From assembly GCA_965262425.1 (NCBI GenBank), contig OZ253536.1, positions 5,642,001 through 5,706,000 of the forward strand: a stretch of DNA of 64,000 nt, in the 5' to 3' direction. The stretch is from CAZOZZ01 sp965262425 (lineage in GTDB: Bacteria > Acidobacteriota > Terriglobia > 20CM-2-55-15). Under the pieces are notes generated by a model that was not told where the DNA came from, did no database searches, and was given only the letters and a program-made list of their open reading frames with translations. The position numbers and the translations under genes were made by a program. This document shows, piece after piece, positions 60,229 through 64,000 of the stretch (positions within the stretch are counted from its first letter, which is position 1; the number at the start of each line of letters is the position of its first letter).

Positions 60229-61596
60229 GGCAGCCCGGACCCACCGAATCAGTGTCTTGAAGTTGGGCGGTTTGCCGTACATCAGCAGGCCAATTCTGAA
60301 AATCTTCGCCGCGACCCACAGCGTCCCGAGAACCGACGCGGCGCCTATTCCAATCGACAGCCACACTTGCCACAACGGCGGCGGCTGGCTCGACGCCATC
60401 CGGATCAGCATGCCGAACGAATTGATCGGCAGAAGAAAGCTGACGACGACGGCCAGCATGGAATTTGGGCTGCGCGATAGTGCCTGCCACAGAATCATCG
60501 GAACGATCATGACCAGCATCAGAGGCATCATCAGGGACTGAGCCTCGCTCATCTCGTTGACCGCCGCCCCCACCGCCATCATCAGGGATCCCATCACCAG
60601 GAAACCGATGACGAAGAAAATGATCAGGTACAGAATCAGCCATGGATCGAGAAGGCCAAACAGGGAGAAGGAAGACAGCAGCGCCAGTCCCATCAAAGCG
60701 TAGAAGCCCATCGCCACCATGCTGACGGCCATGTTGCCGAGCAGCTTTCCGGCCATGAGTTCGATGGGGGATACCGCCGAGAGCAGGACTTCAACGACCC
60801 GGCTCGATTTTTCTTCGATCGTCGAGGTGAGCATCGACTGTCCTCCGACCATGACTCCCATGAACATCAGCATCATGAAAGCCATCGGGAGAACGAAGCT
60901 GAACTCGTCCACGGTCTGGCGCTCCTGGCCTTCGCTCACCGTGATCGATCGCTGGCGGGGAACCCGGACGATGGAATCAATGGTGTCGCGGTCGAGCGCC
61001 TGGGCGGAGACCCGGGCGTTAACGATCGCCTCCCGAACGTTGCTGTAGATGAAGTCCAGAACGCGGTCATCGAGGCCGGGAGGGACGTACAGATCATAGG
61101 TGCCAAAGGTTGATTCGCCCGTTCGGAGCCGAACCGCATTGTCGTGGATTACGATCAGAGCGGTATGTCGCAATCCCTCGGACTCTTCGTTCAACCACTC
61201 TTTCTCCACCTCGATGTCCACATCCCCGGGCCATTCGATCAAACGGATATTCGGAGCGGGTCCCAGGACGTCGTCCATCGACTGATTGACGGCGATGCCG
61301 GCCAGATCCTGGACAACTTCCGGAGCCTGTTCCAGTTCACGCTGGAACTCTTCGAGGCGCCTTCGGGCAATGGCATCCGGATCCAGCGCCGCGTGGAGTT
61401 CTGGTGCAATGCTTCCGGTCGGGTCGACCAGCGCAAATTCGCCTTCGACCTGGAAGCTTGCGTCGTCGAAGAGTCGCGGTCCGAGGATGACCATCAAGAC
61501 CATCATCGCGGGCATGATCAGGAGGCCGATAATAAAGCCCTTGGTCGAAATCACGGCGACGAAGTCTCGTGATGCGATTCTGAGAATGCGTTTCAC
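60226..61596 (-). CDS. ABC-2 type export permease (NatB-like)
   Basis: A 456-residue membrane protein starting with GTG at 61596, overlapping the ATPase stop. One helix at residues 15-38 (FVAVISTKGFIIGLLIMPAMMVLMVI), then a long extracytoplasmic region of about 200 residues, then five or six C-terminal helices starting VLPMAFMMLMFMGVMVGGQSML. STIEEKSSRVVEVLLSAVSPIELMAGKLLGN is the signature of the NatB/ABC-2 family. It would export a substrate such as Na+ or a drug with the upstream ATPase. As the ATPase gene is frameshifted, the system may be non-functional or affected by sequence error. Confidence 0.85.
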   Translation of the reverse strand: MKRILRIASRDFVAVISTKGFIIGLLIMPAMMVLMVILGPRLFDDASFQVEGEFALVDPTGSIAPELHAALDPDAIARRRLEEFQRELEQAPEVVQDLAGIAVNQSMDDVLGPAPNIRLIEWPGDVDIEVEKEWLNEESEGLRHTALIVIHDNAVRLRTGESTFGTYDLYVPPGLDDRVLDFIYSNVREAIVNARVSAQALDRDTIDSIVRVPRQRSITVSEGQERQTVDEFSFVLPMAFMMLMFMGVMVGGQSMLTSTIEEKSSRVVEVLLSAVSPIELMAGKLLGNMAVSMVAMGFYALMGLALLSSFSLFGLLDPWLILYLIIFFVIGFLVMGSLMMAVGAAVNEMSEAQSLMMPLMLVMIVPMILWQALSRSPNSMLAVVVSFLLPINSFGMLIRMASSQPPPLWQVWLSIGIGAASVLGTLWVAAKIFRIGLLMYGKPPNFKTLIRWVRAA

Positions 61597-62565
61597 ATCG
61601 TCGCCTCTTTCGTATTCGTCTCTTCCAGTTCCTTCCTCAACCGCACTTCGTCGTCTGTCGCGCTGGCCGAGACGAGTTGGATGAAACCGTCTTCGAGACG
61701 TGGTCGCGCCAGTTCGATGCGCGCCGCTGGGACCCGGTCCATTATCCTGCGCATGGCAGTCGAAGGATCGGCACCCTCGCGCAGCAGAATGTCATAGCCA
61801 CGATCCTTCGGTTTGAGGCTCTCCACGTCTATCAACGACAGGAGCGGTGCCGCATCGGCTTCCGGATCAAGGGGGTCGAACTGGATCGCACGAGGGTCGT
61901 AATGGCTGCGGATCGATCCGATCTCTTCATCGAGTACCTTCTTCCCCTGGTACACCATGACGACGTGTTCGCAGATCTCTTCGGCCTGGGGCATGACGTG
62001 AGTAGAAAACAAAATAGTGGCTCCGCGTCCGTGCTCTTCCAGAATCATGTCCCGCAACATCCGCATGCTGACCGGGTCGAGTCCGCTGAAGGGCTCGTCC
62101 AGAATCAGAAGATCGGGCTTGTGGATAATCGCCGCGATGAACTGCACTTTCTGAGACATGCCTTTCGAAAGTTCGTCGCATCGCTTGCGCTCGATGCCCG
62201 GAAGGCCGACCCGCTCGAGTGACTCCGAAATGCGCGCGTCCAGATCGTCACCCTCCACTCCCTTAATCGCGCGATATACGAAAGGAAAGCCCCGACGCGC
62301 ATCTTCTTGTATACGCCCCGTTCTTCGGGCAGGTAACCGATGCGGTCCTTTGCATCGAGCGCGGAGGGATGACCCAGTACCGACAGCGTTCCAGAATCCG
62401 GAAACAGGATGGACATGATCATCCGAATCGTAGTGGTTTTTCCCGCCCCGTTCGGTCCAATGAACCCGTAGAGCCCGCCCTGAGGAATCGCCAGGTCCAG
62501 GCTATCGACGGCTGTGGTCTCTCCGAACGTCTGGTGATGCCCGTCAATTGAATTGCTGATTCCAT
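61593..62565 (-). pseudogene. ABC-2 exporter ATPase with two single-base frameshifts
   Basis: Start ATG at 62565: MESAIQLTGIT, then a base is missing near 62535 (expected AGA-ACG-TTC), after which FGETTAVDSLDLAIPQGGLYGFIGPNGAGKTTTIRMIMS (Walker A), GYLPEERGVYKKMRVGAFLSYIAR is readable. A second base is missing near 62268 (expected CGA-ATT-AAG), after which KGVEGDDLDARI, LSKGMSQKVQFIAAIIHKP (signature) and LLILDEPFSGLD (Walker B) follow to 61593. All functional motifs are present across three frames. Each loss is one A from a short A-run. Either recent inactivation or sequencing error; with both bases restored it is a normal NatA-type ATPase of about 324 residues. Confidence 0.82.
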
Positions 62566-62777
62566 CAAAACTGTCCCCGGAAAAGAAAGCGAGAGGAAGT
62601 GTATCAGATGGGAATTGAATGGCTGGCCTCAGCGGAGAAAGTCGTTCCTCCGTCCCCGAAAGAACCTCCCGGGTGGGTGTCGGCGGCGGATCGCATGACT
62701 GACGGGTGGCCAGGGACGAATTGAATGGCGATATCTTTTCTTAACCCTGCCTTTCTGCTCTTGCTATCCTGTCGGCC

Positions 62778-64000
62778 ATGGCCCTCCTCAAATCTGACAG
62801 CAGGCGTGACAGTTTTCTGCCGGTCTCGGACAAGGAGCGCATTTTTTCACTGACCACTTATATCTTTCTGTGGTGGTCCTCGCTGAAGCCCATCCAGATG
62901 TTTATCCTGGGCCAGTCCTTTCTACCGCCTCACGGCGGATTGAACATTCTGCAGGCCATCATGGTTGTTGTGGTGACGGGCTTGATTGTCACCCTGGTGT
63001 TCAGTCTGAACGGAATGTTCGGTCAACGGCACGGACTGGCTTATGCCGTTCAACTGAGGTCGAGCTTTGGGATTCGGGGCGCCAAGATTCCCGCAGTGAT
63101 CCGTGCGTTGCCGGCGATCGCGTGGTACGGCATCGGAAGCTGGATTGGCGCGATGGCGGTCGCCGGCATTACGCAACCGCTGTTCGGTTTCGGCAGTGTG
63201 CCCGTCTATTTCCTGCTCTTTCAGATTTTTCAGACGGGGCTGGCGTATTTCGGGATTCAGACAATCAAATGGTTTGAGTCGGTCATGGCGGTCGTGATTT
63301 TCGCCATCATGGGATGGATGATGTCCCGGCTGTTCGGGGTACACGGTGTGGAAATCCAGGAGTCGTGGAACTTTCCCGGAACCTGGGGCTTGCCTTTCCT
63401 GTTTGCATTGAACACCAGCGTGGGAATCCTGTCGACCGAGATGATCAGCATCTCGGACCTGACCCGGTATGTCCGGAATCGGCCATCCACAAACTGGATC
63501 GGCCATGTCGTCGGCATCAATCCACCGCTGATCGCCATGACGGTTTTTGGAATCATGGCAGCATCGAGCGTCGGCACCTGGGATCCGATCGAGGCGCTCA
63601 TGAGCATGTCTCCGGGCCTTGGGCTCAGCATCGTGCTACTGTTCTTCGTCACGATGGCTCAGATGACGACGAACCTGACGATCAACATTTTGCCACCCGC
63701 ACTTATCCTGATGGATCTCACCGGAATGAGTTGGGGCGTCTCCGTAATTGCTGTGGGAGTAGCCGCCAGCCTGACGTTCCCATGGATGCTGCTCGACAGC
63801 GGGAACTTTCAGTTTTTCATTATCCTGTATTCCGCTTTTCTGGGACCCATTCTCGCGATCATGCTTGCCGACTACTGGATCCTCAATCGTCAAAAAGTGG
63901 ATCTCGAAGGGCTGTTCGATACCTCCACAAAGAGCCCGTTCTGGTTTCGGGCCGGCTTCAATCCCATGGCTTTCATCAGCATGATCGCAGGCGCAGGTAT
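62778..64000 (+). CDS. NCS1-family nucleobase/allantoin-type permease (3' end outside window)
   Basis: From ATG 62778 the frame is open to the window edge (about 407 residues). It is a polytopic protein: IFSLTTYIFLWWSSLKPIQMFILGQSFL, RHGLAYAVQLRSSFGIRGAKIPAVIRALPAIAWYGIGSWIGA (the conserved NCS1 G-I-R-G-x-x-x-P and W-x-G-x-x motifs), SISDLTRYVRN and MLADYWILNRQKVDLEGLFD. NCS1 proteins are cation symporters for uracil, cytosine, allantoin or hydantoins; the substrate cannot be chosen from sequence alone. It would bring in nitrogen sources that end as urea, in line with the urease/urt block. Confidence 0.88.
   Translation, partial: MALLKSDSRRDSFLPVSDKERIFSLTTYIFLWWSSLKPIQMFILGQSFLPPHGGLNILQAIMVVVVTGLIVTLVFSLNGMFGQRHGLAYAVQLRSSFGIRGAKIPAVIRALPAIAWYGIGSWIGAMAVAGITQPLFGFGSVPVYFLLFQIFQTGLAYFGIQTIKWFESVMAVVIFAIMGWMMSRLFGVHGVEIQESWNFPGTWGLPFLFALNTSVGILSTEMISISDLTRYVRNRPSTNWIGHVVGINPPLIAMTVFGIMAASSVGTWDPIEALMSMSPGLGLSIVLLFFVTMAQMTTNLTINILPPALILMDLTGMSWGVSVIAVGVAASLTFPWMLLDSGNFQFFIILYSAFLGPILAIMLADYWILNRQKVDLEGLFDTSTKSPFWFRAGFNPMAFISMIAGAG

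Noticed and set aside
1..64000. Reassignment of UGA to Trp or another amino acid
   Set aside because: UGA is a normal stop for many genes here (for example oadA, urtC, ureC), and only two in-frame UGAs interrupt conserved sequence, both at Cys columns.

Overview
The window reads as a chromosomal stretch of a Gram-negative bacterium, most likely Acidobacteriota or a close relative (inference, not proven). Clues are the PadR regulator coupled to a long MacB/FtsX-type permease, a 995-residue TonB-dependent receptor with an N-terminal carboxypeptidase-regulatory-like domain, two S9 peptidases with signal sequences, a protein kinase with C-terminal membrane helices, and many small repeats. Coding uses table 11, with UGA as stop except at two sites.

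Layout. 1-6.4 kb: a DUF1028 protein, an IS630 copy nested in an older palindromic element, a copper-site/TlpA lipoprotein, a thioredoxin-fold protein, a 269-bp MITE, an IS1380 copy and a Crp/Fnr regulator just downstream of it. 6.5-8.3 kb, the most striking part: two divergent genes, a peroxiredoxin and a DUF3179 protein, each with a single in-frame UGA exactly where the family has the first Cys of its CxxC motif, each followed by a hairpin of bacterial SECIS type. They are read as selenoproteins. 8.4-19 kb: a broken regulatory-like-domain gene, an S9 peptidase, repeats, the TonB receptor, a secreted protein ending in a CxxCH haem motif, and a Tat-exported alkaline-phosphatase-superfamily protein. 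19-30 kb: oadGAB (sodium-pumping decarboxylase) behind a perfect 22-bp operator-like palindrome, protein kinase, bacterioferritin, 5'-3' exonuclease, PadR/permease, malate synthase.

30.5-46.5 kb is a nitrogen-acquisition block. On the minus strand are an outer-membrane porin and urtABCDE (urea ABC uptake). Their leader, behind a good sigma70 promoter, has hexaloop hairpins and two successive intrinsic terminators resembling ANTAR-controlled antitermination. A two-gene insertion element separates this from ureABCEFGD plus an amidase on the plus strand. Urea would enter by the porin, cross the inner membrane by Urt and be hydrolysed by nickel urease. An NCS1 nucleobase/allantoin-type permease at the right edge fits the theme.

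46.5-64 kb is more decayed: a Rieske protein, a second IS630 plus IS1380 pair, an amidohydrolase remnant, a transposase whose 3' end was rewritten by a MITE, a second S9 peptidase, a second 269-bp MITE, an ATPase, a broken MFS exporter and an ABC-2 exporter whose ATPase gene has two single-base frameshifts. Mobile DNA is abundant: three 317-bp MITE copies with perfect 8-bp target duplications, two 269-bp MITEs, IS630 x2, IS1380 x2, two DUF6788/transposase modules, and a repeat that starts at the stop codons of several genes. I saw no rRNA, tRNA or CRISPR array.
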